From Colias croceus (taxonomy: Eukaryota; Arthropoda; Insecta; Lepidoptera; Pieridae), in contig NC_059562.1 in NCBI RefSeq assembly GCF_905220415.1, positions 1,381,501 to 1,445,500 on the forward strand: a stretch of 64,000 bases of DNA. Reading direction: 5' to 3'. Shown here one piece after another: positions 27,801 through 35,800 of the stretch. Under the pieces are notes generated by a model. It had not been told where the DNA came from and did no database searches. It saw nothing but the letters and a program-made list of their open reading frames with translations. A program made the translations under genes and the position numbers. How positions within the stretch are numbered: the first letter of the stretch is position 1; each line of letters starts with the position of its first letter.

Positions 27801-29519
27801 GTGGTAATAGTGTCTAACTAGTAGTATAACAATTAAAAATGTTTATAAATACTTCATGCAAGAAGTAATCAAAATCTTAAATAGGTACGTATTTATATAA
27901 CCTACCTAATATGTAACTTTGATACATAAGCTACACCACTGCCAAGTATCATCTAAATCGGATCAGTGGTTTACGCATGAAATAACAATATGACAACAAA
28001 CATACCTAAATAGATCCATCCATCCTTACAAATAATATTGGTAGGATTGTTATTTGATCTTTTTGCCCAATGGAGGACAATCTATAAGTGGAACGATTTT
28101 TTAATAACTTCGTGAATTTACACACATTCAGATTTAAATCTATTTAGATATTTTAATCTGATTCAAACTGGACCATACGAAACTGCTAAAAAATTTGGAC
28201 AGACAAGCAACAACTATCAACTATCCTTCTTCGATAGACCTTTCAAAAACTAACCTAGCTAGCGCGCAACTTTGTCTCCGCAACTATTTTGTCACTCCCA
28301 CCCATGGGCTAGTATGAAAGTGCGCGCACCGCGCACGTAGCGAAGCAACTCCCCATACAATTGATGGGAGAGACAAAATAGTTGTGGAGACAAAAGTTGC
28401 TCGTGCGCGCTAGGTCTTCAATTATCACAATGATTCTAGCTACAAAGTCAGCAGTGAGCACCAGCAGTGATCTACACGAAGAACTAAAAGCAGTGCTACC
28501 ACAGATACAACGCAGGCTGGAGATCAAGAAGACACCGGATATATTTATTCATCAGGTAAATAGTATTACAAGTTTAAAAAGTAAGTATATAAGAATATTT
28601 TACTTGGCAATAAAATAAAAAAGTGAAGTCCCGTGTCCCCTAGTGGGGTAAGGGGCAGATGCATTATTCGTACATCTGTTTCACTGATCTATTTTCTTTA
28701 GGGACAAGTAGCCGTAGGTGATCAGCCTTCTGTGTCCTGCCAGACCGAGACATTTTTTTTCTTCGTCTCCATCGGGAATAGTGAGGAATGGTGGCTATTA
28801 ATAATCATGACTTTTAATAGCTACCATTTTATATCACAAGAATTTAATAACATAGAAGCGACGTATAATATCAAATGAAAGCTTATCCAGAACATTGCAA
28901 TTCACAGAAATCGAATCCAGACGAAGTCGTGTCCTGGCTGGAACTAAAAGGCTTCAGCAGAACTGCCCAGAAGCAGCTGCGTGTGTCTGGTCACCAGCTG
29001 TTCGCGCTCTCCAGAGCACAGCTGGAACGCGTCCTGGGGCCAGACGAAGGGAAGCGGCTGTATAGCCAGGTTCTGGTGCAGAGGAATGTGTCTGGGGTAA
29101 GATATTTGCTGTATTGTGGTAGACTTAAATTGGTTCTTTGAAATGGCTTAGGCTAATGTGGAATATTGATGTCAATTCTATACAATTAAGTCATGAACGT
29201 AACAGATATTTTAAGTTAAACAATGTTTTTAATTCAGTGATGAAATCCGAAAGGAATCTTAATTTTGATTTAAAAAAATATAGTAGGTATTATTCTGAGA
29301 TAATTCCAACTATCAATCGAATTGTGTGACAAAATCGTTGGTTTCAACAGAAGTAAGGATATTTATTATTTACATGGTGATGGGCGTATCGTTTAAAATA
29401 TTTAAAACAATTTTAATTTTGGGTGGTGCTCTCGTGCACGCGAGCAGTACAAGACGACATCAGCGTCAGAACTGCAGAGCATACTGCGGAAGGTTCGAGA
29501 GAAGGTGGAAGTATCCTGA
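757..29519 (+). CDS. Eps8: Eps8/arouser adaptor protein, 3' part of gene (12 exons)
   Basis: Eps8 family proteins link receptor tyrosine kinase signalling to actin: the SH3 binds partners such as Abi, and the C-terminal region caps or bundles filaments in the cytoplasm and cortex. Joining exons 757-856, 5418-5980, 6194-6286, 6686-6811, 7092-7183, 7530-7654, 21709-21852, 23364-23412, 27439-27540, 28440-28555, 28908-29096 and 29448-29519 gives 589 codons with every splice phase matching. In this visible part, residues about 34-251 are the conserved helical block (EQDIAILNRCFDDIEKF, LWHSLGDAWL), 341-392 an SH3 domain (ELTVVRGEYLEVLDDSRKWW), 432-460 polyproline, and 508-566 a SAM-like region, ending YKTTSASELQSIL. 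The N-terminal PTB domain must be encoded upstream. Family assignment is firm; exact isoforms are inferred. Confidence 0.93.
879..1194. mobile_element. MITE with ATGGTGCATTTACA termini
   Basis: Left end ATGGTGCATTTACACACTCG and right end complementary (CGAATATGTAAATGCACCAT). An internal copy of the left end starts near 951. It begins 22 nt after the Eps8 donor at 857. Confidence 0.75.
1425..1600 (+). mobile_element. Helitron-like fragment
   Basis: AATGCGAAAATTTGTGAGTA, then TTGTTACTCTTTCACG, and later a GGGCCGCGGCTTCG hairpin-like stretch. Degraded, with no clear CTAG end. Confidence 0.4.
2258..2443 (-). mobile_element. Helitron-like non-autonomous element
   Basis: On the minus strand it starts CTAATATTATAAAGAG and ends with a GC-rich segment and GTAGCTAGT. 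The body (GTCCGATTTGAAAAATTCTT) recurs at 45355, 55790 and 57031. Confidence 0.65.
2733..2780 (+). promoter_or_regulatory. candidate internal promoter of Eps8 (TATA-like, Inr, Kozak)
   Basis: An AT-rich TATA-like stretch (2734-2746) precedes three overlapping copies of the arthropod initiator TCAGT (from 2761), and GCCACC sits directly before ATGG at 2781. The 5' leader would be only about 10-20 nt. Inference from motif spacing; no transcript evidence is available here. Confidence 0.35.
2781..2834 (+). CDS. Eps8: candidate alternative first coding exon of Eps8
   Basis: ATG in a near-perfect Kozak context opens 18 codons (MAPASRTFTKQQWEAVMI) and stops exactly at a GTGAGT donor in phase 0, the phase accepted by the exon at 5418. 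Splicing would make an isoform that skips the PTB domain but keeps SH3, polyproline and C-terminal region. It could instead be an unrelated short exon. Confidence 0.4.
2856..3010 (+). mobile_element. Helitron-like non-autonomous element
   Basis: Starts at ATAAATATTATATATGCGAA and ends GAAACCGAGTGGCACAGCTA-GT. Lies 20 nt after the donor of the candidate alternative first exon. Confidence 0.55.
3391..3556. mobile_element. MITE B, copy 1, long inverted repeats
   Basis: Ends AGCTAGCGCGCAAGAGCAAC and its complement, inverted repeats of about 50 nt including TTTGTCTCCGCAACT. A second copy is at 28257-28412. Confidence 0.8.
4486..5230 (+). mobile_element. Helitron-like element carrying a ~175-bp inverted repeat
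   Basis: Starts ATATATAAATCTCGTGTCAC and ends GGGCGAAGCCGCGGGCGGTA-AGCTAG. Inside, about 4545-4720 is repeated in inverted orientation at about 4942-5115 (GATGGTTCTCAAATATTTAT and its complement), giving a foldback. Confidence 0.7.
5418..5980 (+). CDS. Eps8: Eps8 exon, conserved helical block
   Basis: Largest exon (563 nt), preceded by CTTCCAG and followed by GTAGGT. After a Gly/Arg/Glu-rich start it encodes the family's conserved helical segment, including EQDIAILNRCFDDIEKFIAR, FVDVLQKFKLSFNLLARL and LLANCVTSKETELWHSLGDA. It ends in phase 2, completed by the A at 6194. An internal ATG at 5421 is probably not the main start, because two upstream exons join in frame. Confidence 0.93.
6194..6286 (+). 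CDS. Eps8: Eps8 exon following the helical block
   Basis: Flanked by TTTTCAG and GTGAGG, phase 2 at both ends. It encodes REQWKTAIPPYQPVFMDGW and TPDYQVDDQPLR, matching the family pattern of a PPY/GW motif after the helical region. Confidence 0.9.
6686..6811 (+). CDS. Eps8: Eps8 exon, Ser/Arg and Tyr-rich linker
   Basis: Open in the correct phase between a weak acceptor (CCTTAAG) and the donor GTACGA. It encodes RPSPRRSEGRVVEEAAG and GYVYERDEPDLYGEREYAPY. Tyrosines in YVYERDEPDLYGE could be phosphorylation sites (inference). Confidence 0.82.
7092..7183 (+). CDS. Eps8: Eps8 exon, linker before SH3
   Basis: Ninety-two nt between TTTCTAG and GTACGC. It encodes RNTRTLTREDSGSAASSPER and EPPYRPNERED and ends in phase 1, matching the AT that opens the next exon. 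Confidence 0.85.
7530..7654 (+). CDS. Eps8: Eps8 exon, first half of SH3 domain
   Basis: Encodes DDLGEAWAQGVAARGG, then the SH3 start RVTYPRTANNDKELTVVRGE and YLE, ending at GTAAGC in phase 0. It carries the SH3 beta-a strand, RT loop and ELTV core. The domain continues 14,054 nt downstream at 21709. Confidence 0.94.
15766..16102 (-). mobile_element. LINE 3'-end fragment inside the satellite, copy 1
   Basis: On the minus strand the fragment encodes a LINE reverse-transcriptase tail (AGQRAPLHRMCNLHNSLLND, then FKNNLKKLFN and stop). A 3' UTR and AATAAA followed by an A/T-rich tail come next, ending against the satellite at 15766. It is 5'-truncated. The termination pattern of about ten residues after FKxNL is typical of CR1/Jockey-like elements. 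Confidence 0.7.
17651..17986 (-). mobile_element. LINE 3'-end fragment inside the satellite, copy 2
   Basis: Nearly identical to 15766-16102 (I count about four differences in 337 nt) and with the same boundaries in the satellite. It therefore arose by duplication of the surrounding array, 1885 nt apart, not by a second insertion. Confidence 0.75.
20595..21224 (+). pseudogene. 5'-truncated LINE reverse transcriptase C-terminus
   Basis: Open from just after the satellite to a stop at 21222-21224, without a plausible start codon. It starts NLGIVFDENLRFEKHI, the RT thumb motif LGxxxD. AIQRVQNACARFCWDI, FRGSFVYNATKCWNNLP and PIRESVSKNAFRYKYK follow, the standard C-terminal end of CR1-like non-LTR elements. 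N-terminal RT and endonuclease parts are absent. Confidence 0.85.
21225..21668 (+). mobile_element. LINE 3' UTR and ATTTC tail
   Basis: A/T-rich 3' region with AATAAATGATTTC and a terminal run of ATTTC units (about 21648-21668), just before the acceptor region of Eps8 exon 21709. It belongs to the truncated RT immediately upstream. Confidence 0.7.
21709..21852 (+). CDS. Eps8: Eps8 exon, second half of SH3 domain
   Basis: Starts after GACAG with VLDDSRKWWKARNRRGVTAH then VPHTIV, the tandem Trp and the VP-x(3)-V end of an SH3 fold. It continues with a Pro/Ser-rich tail ending PNPIYTHYQ. It has 48 codons, phase 0, donor GTTTGT, and high GC compared with the flanking introns. Confidence 0.95.
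21875..22022. mobile_element. MITE C, copy 1
   Basis: Starts ACACGTGTCAGAAGTGAAAC and ends AAATTTCACTTC. The interior (GATACCAAAATTGTCGCC) recurs inverted at 36236-36390. Confidence 0.65.
22429..22473. repeat. short palindrome
   Basis: ATTGGACGGATAA and TTATCCGTCCAAT flank a 14-nt spacer. Probably the end of an undefined MITE. Confidence 0.5.
23364..23489 (+). CDS. Eps8: Eps8 exon with internal donor (23412) or alternative terminal stop (23487-23489)
   Basis: The acceptor GTTCCAG opens EGGGRGSGGSSPTAPA in phase 0. Two outcomes are visible. A donor (GCGG/GTAGGA) after 23412 leaves one base, which with AA of the next exon makes Glu and continues into polyproline. Reading on instead gives NTAASADWVRNERIGKKGEF-RYF and a stop at 23487. 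Both readings are clean, so alternative splicing that includes or omits the polyproline and C-terminal domains is likely. Confidence 0.8.
   Translation, partial: EGGGRGSGGSSPTAPAGRNTAASADWVRNERIGKKGEFRYF
24003..24437. mobile_element. TIR element carrying a nested SINE
   Basis: Termini AAGGTCTATTCAAACCAGTG and its near complement (CCGGTTTGAATAGGCCTT), each followed by GCGGTATCG-CTACCGCCG. The interior is largely the SINE at 24138-24400. Confidence 0.75.
24138..24400 (+). mobile_element. tRNA-derived lepidopteran SINE
   Basis: The head has an A-box-like TTGGCTTGGTTGGTAGTGG and a B-box-like GGATCGATTCTCACCC. The body GTGTCTGGGAGTTAATAATT, GTTTATCAGCCATC and tail GAAATATTTATTTT fit a SINE family common in Lepidoptera. 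Confidence 0.75.
24717..25910. mobile_element. 1.2-kb TIR element flanked by TTAA
   Basis: TTAAGGGGAGGCTCCCTA at the left and TAGGGAGCCTCCTCTTAA at the right: 18-nt inverted termini with one mismatch, both bounded by TTAA as for piggyBac-type targets. No transposase ORF. Lies between Eps8 exons 23364 and 27439. Confidence 0.65.
26787..26948. mobile_element. 162-bp MITE with perfect ~23-nt inverted termini
   Basis: TGCTTTTCCACCAATAATAT-GCG at the left and the exact complement at the right. The interior has a second imperfect palindrome (TATCGCTTC / GAAGCGATA). Confidence 0.8.
27439..27540 (+). CDS. Eps8: Eps8 polyproline exon
   Basis: Between TTTTACAG and GTAAGT lies KPIP followed by an uninterrupted proline run, then EPPVAP, a second proline run and VTKTDTIK. 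Proline-rich segments of this type in Eps8 proteins are ligands for SH3 or EVH1-type partners (family knowledge). Entry needs one preceding base (donor 23412); it leaves T for the Ser codon at 28440. Confidence 0.9.
27583..27782. mobile_element. MITE C-related, copy 2
   Basis: GAAGAAGTGAAACTTCTTTA at the left and AAGAAGTTTCACTTC at the right match the ends of 21875-22022; the interior differs. Begins 43 nt after Eps8 exon 27439-27540. Confidence 0.5.
28257..28412. mobile_element. MITE B, copy 2, abutting Eps8 exon 28440
   Basis: Same termini and inner sequence as 3391-3556, about 15% diverged. It ends 27 nt before the exon's first base, so the branch point and pyrimidine tract region overlaps or touches the element. 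Confidence 0.8.
28440..28555 (+). CDS. Eps8: Eps8 exon, helical segment before SAM-like region
   Basis: Encodes TKSAVSTSSDLHEELKAVLP and QIQRRLEIKKTPDIFIHQ. The DLHEEL motif matches the Eps8 helix that precedes the actin-binding SAM-like domain. The acceptor (GATTCTAG) lies 27 nt after the right inverted repeat of a MITE (28257-28412), so a transposon supplies part of the 3' splice-site region. Confidence 0.9.
28618..28795 (+). mobile_element. lepidopteran SINE fragment
   Basis: GTCCCGTGTCCCCTAGTGGG, ACATCTGTTTCACTGATCTA and GTCCTGCCAGACCGAGACA are hallmarks of a SINE widespread in Lepidoptera. Sits between Eps8 exons. Confidence 0.65.
28908..29096 (+). CDS. Eps8: Eps8 exon, SAM-like C-terminal actin-binding domain
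   Basis: Sixty-three codons, phase 0 both ends. PDEVVSWLELKGFSRTAQKQ, LRVSGHQLFALSRAQLERVL and GPDEGKRLYSQVLVQR give the family pattern of W-L-x-x-KGF, GxQLFxL and GxRxYSQ. Flanks are TTCACAG and GTAAGA. Confidence 0.96.
29448..29519 (+). CDS. Eps8: Eps8 last coding exon
   Basis: Acceptor GAGCAG opens YKTTSASELQSILRKVREK then VEVS and TGA at 29517-29519, matching the family's closing SELxxIMRRxxEK helix. The +2 frame stays open past the stop to 29698 and encodes an Asp/Asn-rich tail (see findings). Confidence 0.93.
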   Translation, partial: YKTTSASELQSILRKVREKVEVS

Positions 29520-29721
29520 CCATAGATAACAACACCACAGACAACGCAAATTCCACAGACAATGCAAACTCCAGAGACAACGCAAACTCCACAGACAACG
29601 AATGCGCCACAGATGACGAATCGGGAATAGATCCGCCCATAGACTATATTCAAATAGATGCAGAACAGAAATATTATCGAAGTTCATCGTTCTGTTGATA
29701 TATTATTATGTTATTAATATG

Positions 29722-29727
29722 ATTAAA
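29722..29727 (+). promoter_or_regulatory. candidate polyadenylation signal of Eps8
   Basis: ATTAAA lies about 200 nt after the Eps8 stop and is followed by T-rich sequence. No better AATAAA is seen before the MITE that starts near 29877. Confidence 0.35.
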
Positions 29728-29876
29728 TATAATTTTCTACCATTATTGTTGTTTCATTTTTTTAATTATTTAAAAATTAGTGATTTTTGAGAAGGTAGGT
29801 AGGAAGGTAGTATTTAGTACTTATCCTAGTAATATTAATTAATTTTTAAACTCAATGTTTAAATACGGCTGTAAAA

Positions 29877-30096
29877 ATTGAGCCGTATGTACTACCTACA
29901 TACTAGAGAGGACATCGGTACTACACTATTAGTAACACGAGTTAGAGTCAATCGTCTCAAACCATTTTTTTTGTTACCTTTTGATTGATTTTAATTTAAA
30001 ATATCTAGCCGCCACGCTCCGCCGCGCTTGTCGAATGTCGCACAAATAATTTTGTTCGTGGTGTCCTCTCTATACGTAGTAATAATACCTCAATGT
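29877..30096. mobile_element. MITE A, copy 2 (inverted relative to copy 1)
   Basis: Shares termini (TAGAGAGGACATC, ATTGAG) and the interior GAGTTAGAGTCAATCGTCTC with 27-340 on the opposite strand, without the internal duplication. Lies 0.36 kb after the Eps8 stop. Confidence 0.75.
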
Positions 30097-31164
30097 ATTT
30101 AAATTTGTTTATTACAGCATGGTACCTACCTATCTTTATAATGTCGGGTTGTCTTTTAGAATAATCTATATGGTTATTACTTACATAAAAATATATTATA
30201 ATTTAATTGCGTTCATAAAATATATAAATGAATAAACAGTATCAAGCATTCCTCAGTACTTATGTACTTTGATTATATTTAAACAATATTTTGTATAACT
30301 TAAAATAGGCTTAGTTACCTACATACCTACTAAAGAAGTACTAGGCAAATCCGTAATTGTTGTGTAAAAATTTGGTCTTAAATATACCAGGGTATACCTA
30401 CCCAAAATTGTTAAATAAAAATGAAAAAAACAATATTCGCGTCCCGTATATTTTATTTATTATATCTTAAAGAATAACAATTTGATCTTAATTACAACAA
30501 TGGGTATTACCCTTAACAATATATTAAAAAATGAATACATATATTCGTAGACAATTAATTCTTGTAAAATTTGTATGATTTACAAAATATATATTTTTTA
30601 TACATAAATTATATCTTCTTGCATTGCACAAAAAAAATATATCTTTTTCTATCTACGTTATGGAAATACATAGGTACATTGTAAAATAATTAAATAACAA
30701 ATAGTAAATATTTTAAAAATAAAGCTGCCATTAAAACTATGATGATTTCATGTAATAAAATTGACATCGATTTCAAATTATAACAATTTCTCACCTAATA
30801 TGAAAAAAGATAAAATGGCAAGACTAAAATATGAACCTTATATTAACAAATAATTAATTTATTACCTATTTATTTTAGATACAATTAAATAACTAAAGTA
30901 GCGGAAACATCAAATATTTAAAATTAAACACACAAACTCATTTTACCCAGTACTTACCTTTTTATTTATGCGTTCAATTTCAAAAATAATATTTTTATAT
31001 TTATGAATAAAATAATAAAATTCATATATATTCATGTACGTTCTTTGTACAATTATTAAATAAAAATATTATTAGCTCTAGTAGATATGTAAAAGATCTT
31101 TAAAAAACTATGTTATAATCTAAAAATTTTCGAACTAAATGTTATATACCTACTTATTAGTAAC
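30097..31164. other. AT-rich intergenic stretch, no gene seen
   Basis: After the Eps8 3' end the sequence is A/T-rich with poly-A/T tracts and many short AATAAA-like words. No ORF, RNA gene or clear element is visible. Confidence 0.6.
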
Positions 31165-31488
31165 TAGCTTCCGCCCGCGACTCCGTCCGCGCGGATGTCG
31201 GTCTTTGCGTGGATGGTTTATTTCTCCATTTTGAGTAACTCAGACAATGACATCTTATAAATATCTATTGGACCCAAATACGGCTAGGTCTATAATAATA
31301 CGCAACGTGTGTTCGCGGTACCTACTACAGAACAACGTCTATGGATAACTGAAAAATTGAGATTAATTTTTTTTCTACGTATTTTTCCAGGATAAAAAGT
31401 ATCCTATTTTACGCCCAGGATAATAAGGTATAATTATACCAAGTTTCATCGAAATCGAACCGGTAGTTTTCACGTGATGTCTTCACAT

Positions 31489-31537
<49 letters not shown>

Positions 31538-31600
31538 AATTTTTTTAATCACATATTTGGGTTTGGTATCGATCCAGTAACACCCCCTGCTAGTTATTTT
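31165..31600 (-). mobile_element. degraded retroelement or Helitron-like sequence with CAGA tract
   Basis: CTAGCTTCCGCCCGCG at the left and AGTAACACCCCCTGCTAGTT at the right, containing a (CAGA)n microsatellite. The CCAAGTTTCATCGAAATCG motif is common in lepidopteran element tails. Confidence 0.5.
31490..31535. repeat. (CAGA)n microsatellite
   Basis: About eleven uninterrupted CAGA units. Confidence 0.95.
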
Positions 31601-32777
31601 TTCAATATTTTCAATGTACAGAATTGACCCTTCTACAGATTTATTATATGTATAGATTTGTTTGAAGGTCTCACCGATTTCTCAAAGATAGGTAGACATA
31701 AATAACAGAATGTTTAAAATTCTTTAATTATTATTTTGAGAGTTCGGCTAGATATTAATTACAAATATCAATAATTATGGCACTGATAATAATAATAAAA
31801 TTACGTAACTAAATAAGGGTGAATATCATTTTACGCTTGTTTTCAATAGCTATACAATTTATACATTATATACCAATAATTTCTGTTACGACGTAAAAAT
31901 ATCGAACCTTACTTACAAAAGGAATCATGTTTACTTCATATAAAATATTGAAATATGCACTAAATATAATATGTACTTACAGTAAATATCAGTTTTAAAC
32001 CAACTAATGTACTTATTAGTTAGGTAGATTATTTATCCATAAATCGTGTTTATTTTTTACCCAAATATTCACACTTTTATTTTAGTAATAATTTAACATT
32101 GATATTTGATAGCGTTTTATCACAAATAAAACGTCCCTTTTAAATGCTTAAATTCGACACAGAATGAACTTTACTGGTTTTACGAACATTAAAACGAACA
32201 TGAAAATATTATCATAATTTTCGTAAATAAAGGACTGCGAGGTGAATCTTCAAAAATCACAGTAAATAGCCTATAAATATACTTTTTAACCTACAAAGTC
32301 TTTCATTGCTAACAATAAATATCTCCCATTTTCCATTCGTTATTTTATTCGAACATGGCGGATCCTACATTGTTACATACATTAGATATAATTTGGAGAA
32401 AGTCCTAGGCTATATAAAAATATCTTTCCTTCTAGTGAACAAGTCGTACAATGGTTGGAAAATAACTTCTCTGTTTGATTATTGTAATTGAAACTGTTAA
32501 ATGTTCAATAAAAATTACCTGTTTATTTGAAAGGAAGTAGTTAGTGGTTTGTATTTATTTCATGCCTATATTATAACATAAGCCAAATTGTATCAGATAC
32601 AAACTATACACCAATATTAATTTTGAACTTTTCACAAAATATTTTCTATACATAGCGAAGTTATTCTCATCTATAGGTACTTGTTTGTAAAACAATATGA
32701 TTTAAATTCGTAGCGAAGTTATTCTAATGTGTACTTATTTGTAAACCCTTTATTAACACTCATTCATAGTTAAATAG
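31600..32777. other. hexokinase 3' flank, no further gene seen
   Basis: A/T-rich. It includes the presumed hexokinase 3' UTR near 32778 and nothing else recognisable. Confidence 0.55.
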
Positions 32778-32867
32778 CTAGGATTTCCTTGCCGCAACTC
32801 TGGCAGCAATGGCCGCTGTTAATGCAGACCCTTTGCCGCTTCCATCTTCAGCGCCCAATAATGTGAA
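32778..32867 (-). CDS. Hex-A: hexokinase last exon, ATP-adenosine motif and stop
   Basis: Encodes FTLLGAEDGSGKGSALTAAI then AARVAARKS and TAG. GAEDGSGKGSAL is the conserved adenosine-binding end of hexokinases. An AATAAA on the minus strand occurs 24 nt past the stop (32754-32749), with further A-rich candidates to about 32520. Confidence 0.95.
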   Translation of the reverse strand, partial: FTLLGAEDGSGKGSALTAAIAARVAARKS

Positions 32868-35800
32868 CTGTATAGAAAAAGGATATTAATCAAGTTTCAA
32901 AATTTATGGATATATTAATTGTAACAGAATTATGTTTAATTAAAAAATCACTATTTCTGGTTAGATAGATGGGTGTCCCACTTTTGGTATAGGTACTTAG
33001 CTCAAAGGAGGTTATAGTTTTGCATACCTACGCTGAGTACGTAAAAAATACTTATAAAATTCCAGACGCATTTTTCTTTCAAATAGATGAATTCTTAAAA
33101 CCCATAACAAGCAACCCGCCCAACTTTGTCACTTGCACGTGAGCTATCGTTTAAGTTTATGTTTTCATAGACAAAGTGCTCACATTAGAAAAGCGGTACA
33201 TGCCGGAAAAAACATGGATTTTCAGGAAAAATTTAGCAAAAATTTTTTGACGCAATTTTGTTGTTTAATTATTTTTTACGTGAACAGTGTATGCAAAACT
33301 TCAAGTCCCTTCGCGCTTAGTAGGTATACCAATAGTGGGACACCCTGTATAACATGTCAGTTAAGAAAAAGTATAAATTATTTTAATAAAGCGTTTTGAA
33401 TAGGCTATCAGCGTCTTTATCAGAAATCGTGAAACTGTTACAAAATATCTTCCGAAATAAAATCCACATTAACTCAGGTCCGTCAAAGAATAAGCATCGC
33501 AGATGTGTCTTGAATTTTATACTTTTTATACGCTCTGGCCTGTTCACAAATCGGAATATTATACAAATACATACGAAAGGGTTACCCTATGAATAAGTAT
33601 ATACCTTATGATGAGGAGCCAATAGAGCGACGTATTTGTCCATAAGATACCTGATGCGAGGGTGCTTTTTGTATACAGATCCATCTACCGCCACCGACAC
33701 GTGCGCTCGGTCCATGCGCTTCAGGATTGTTGCTATGCCTGTAAAAATAGAAAAAAAATGTAATATTCATTTTTTGTAAGCATTCTAAAATACATTGTCT
33801 AATGTGTCTAAATGATGTTTTTTGATTACAACAAAAAACGCAATTGTGTCTTTATGAAAGGGAATTAATCCCAAAATTATTATCATTACATATATACAAG
33901 TTAAGAGTCTCAAATTTTATTTAACCAGTTGCCGTCTGTTTTATTTATTTTGTATAGTAAGTTTTAAATAATTAGTTTTGTTTGTGATCGTAGTATTGTG
34001 TACAATATTTTCAAAACAGCTTTTTGTCCGTTTTATCACAATTTCTTTTTTTAATTAAACCAATTACATAAATGTGTACATAATCAATTACATACAATTA
34101 TTACACCGTATCTCAAGGAACAGAAAATTGAAACTGGTAGCGATAGGTACATTTCATTCAAATTATAATTCCCATTATCACAAAAAATCAATAAAAGAAC
34201 TCACAAACAGACACAAGTTGCGCAGCACGGTTGGAGATCAATCGCGCCGCATGTTGCGCAACAAGCGCGTCGGTTCGCGATATTTGTGCGCCCGCGCACG
34301 CTTCGCACAGCGCGTTTGCTGTGCGCTGCCAGTCGCCGCTCAGGTTGTCTCTGTAATAATGTAAACATAGATAAATAAATATGACAATTAAACATAAAAA
34401 TATGTGATATAACTAGGACGTAATAAATATTTTAACCGACTTCTAAAAACAATAGAAGAACATATGGAAAATAGTTTCATCAATGAAAAAAAAAGTTAAT
34501 TAGAGAGTCAGTTTTTTTTATGTTAAACACAGGTCTTTCCAAAAGTGGTATTTTTCTGTATTTTGACGATTCAAAAGCGCATTTAAATGTTCTAGTTGGT
34601 CAAGTTGAATAAATAAATGTTTGAATTTGAAAATATTACTGCGACTACACGTAATACTACCAGTCAAAATTTAGTTACCCAAACAAAACAAAACAAAAAC
34701 CTAATTACGATAAAGATAATAATTCCACTTACTCTTCAAACATGCTGACGTGTGCAGACAGTATTTCCCCTTTAGTGGGCTCCGCAGCAAATAGACCATC
34801 TCTAGCCAACGCACTCAGCACTGCACACAGAATTTCTCCCAAATATTTCCCACCGATGTATTTCTCGAAACTGTGAAAAAAATATTAAACTTTATATTTG
34901 TGATAAAAATACATTTAGACTACAGCTCGTTAGGTACTAATTATGAGTAAATGACTTACTTAATTATGAGTGAATAACAAATACGATTCCGAATAGTACT
35001 CTAAAATAGAGTAGAGCGTTTACACTAAGGTTTACACAACGTTTACTACGCACTAGTTGTTTGTTGTATAAAATTGGCAAGCCTACACACAACTCAATCC
35101 GCAGACAATCCAAAATCAAACGAACACCATCATTAAATACCAGAAAAACTTATTAAAAAAGTAGCAAGTAACAAATTACTGACCACATAACAAACTAAAA
35201 CATCATAATATAAAACTCACGTAAAAGAAGCAGCGAGCAACGAATTGCTGTCCACCTCGTTATCGAACTCAGTCCTAAGGAAGGATAAACACCCGTTGTC
35301 TCCAAACGCGCCCCACTCGATATCCACACAGACGTCGTGGACCTTCTCATGAGCTGATTCCCAGTGTTTGACCCTGTCTGCCCGCTCCATATAGCAGCCG
35401 TTGGACCCTGTGCCGAGGATCACACCCACCTGTGAAGGGAAATAATGTTTGTATATTTCAAATAAGTTTGGTAGAATCACTAGGATGATTAGCATTATTT
35501 CCAATGTCCTTTGTTAATATTATTTATATGTTTAATGGAATAATTAATATTACCTACTGCTCATTAAAAAATATGCTTATTACTAAAGTTTTGACGTGAT
35601 TGGAACTAAATAGTTACCAATATCAAGAATCAAGATGTAGATTTAAAAGTGGCATAAAAAAGAGCTATTCCAGATTTGATTAAATATAAAAGTTTCCTAT
35701 GATAAGCATCAATATATTGAATGCCTGATACCATTTATAAATTCTTTAAATTTCCCTTTAGCACACCTGTTACTAAAAACTCGGGTCTATTAGGTACTAA

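Noticed and set aside
34074..34364. 96-codon plus-strand ORF
   Set aside because: Antisense shadow of hexokinase exon 8.
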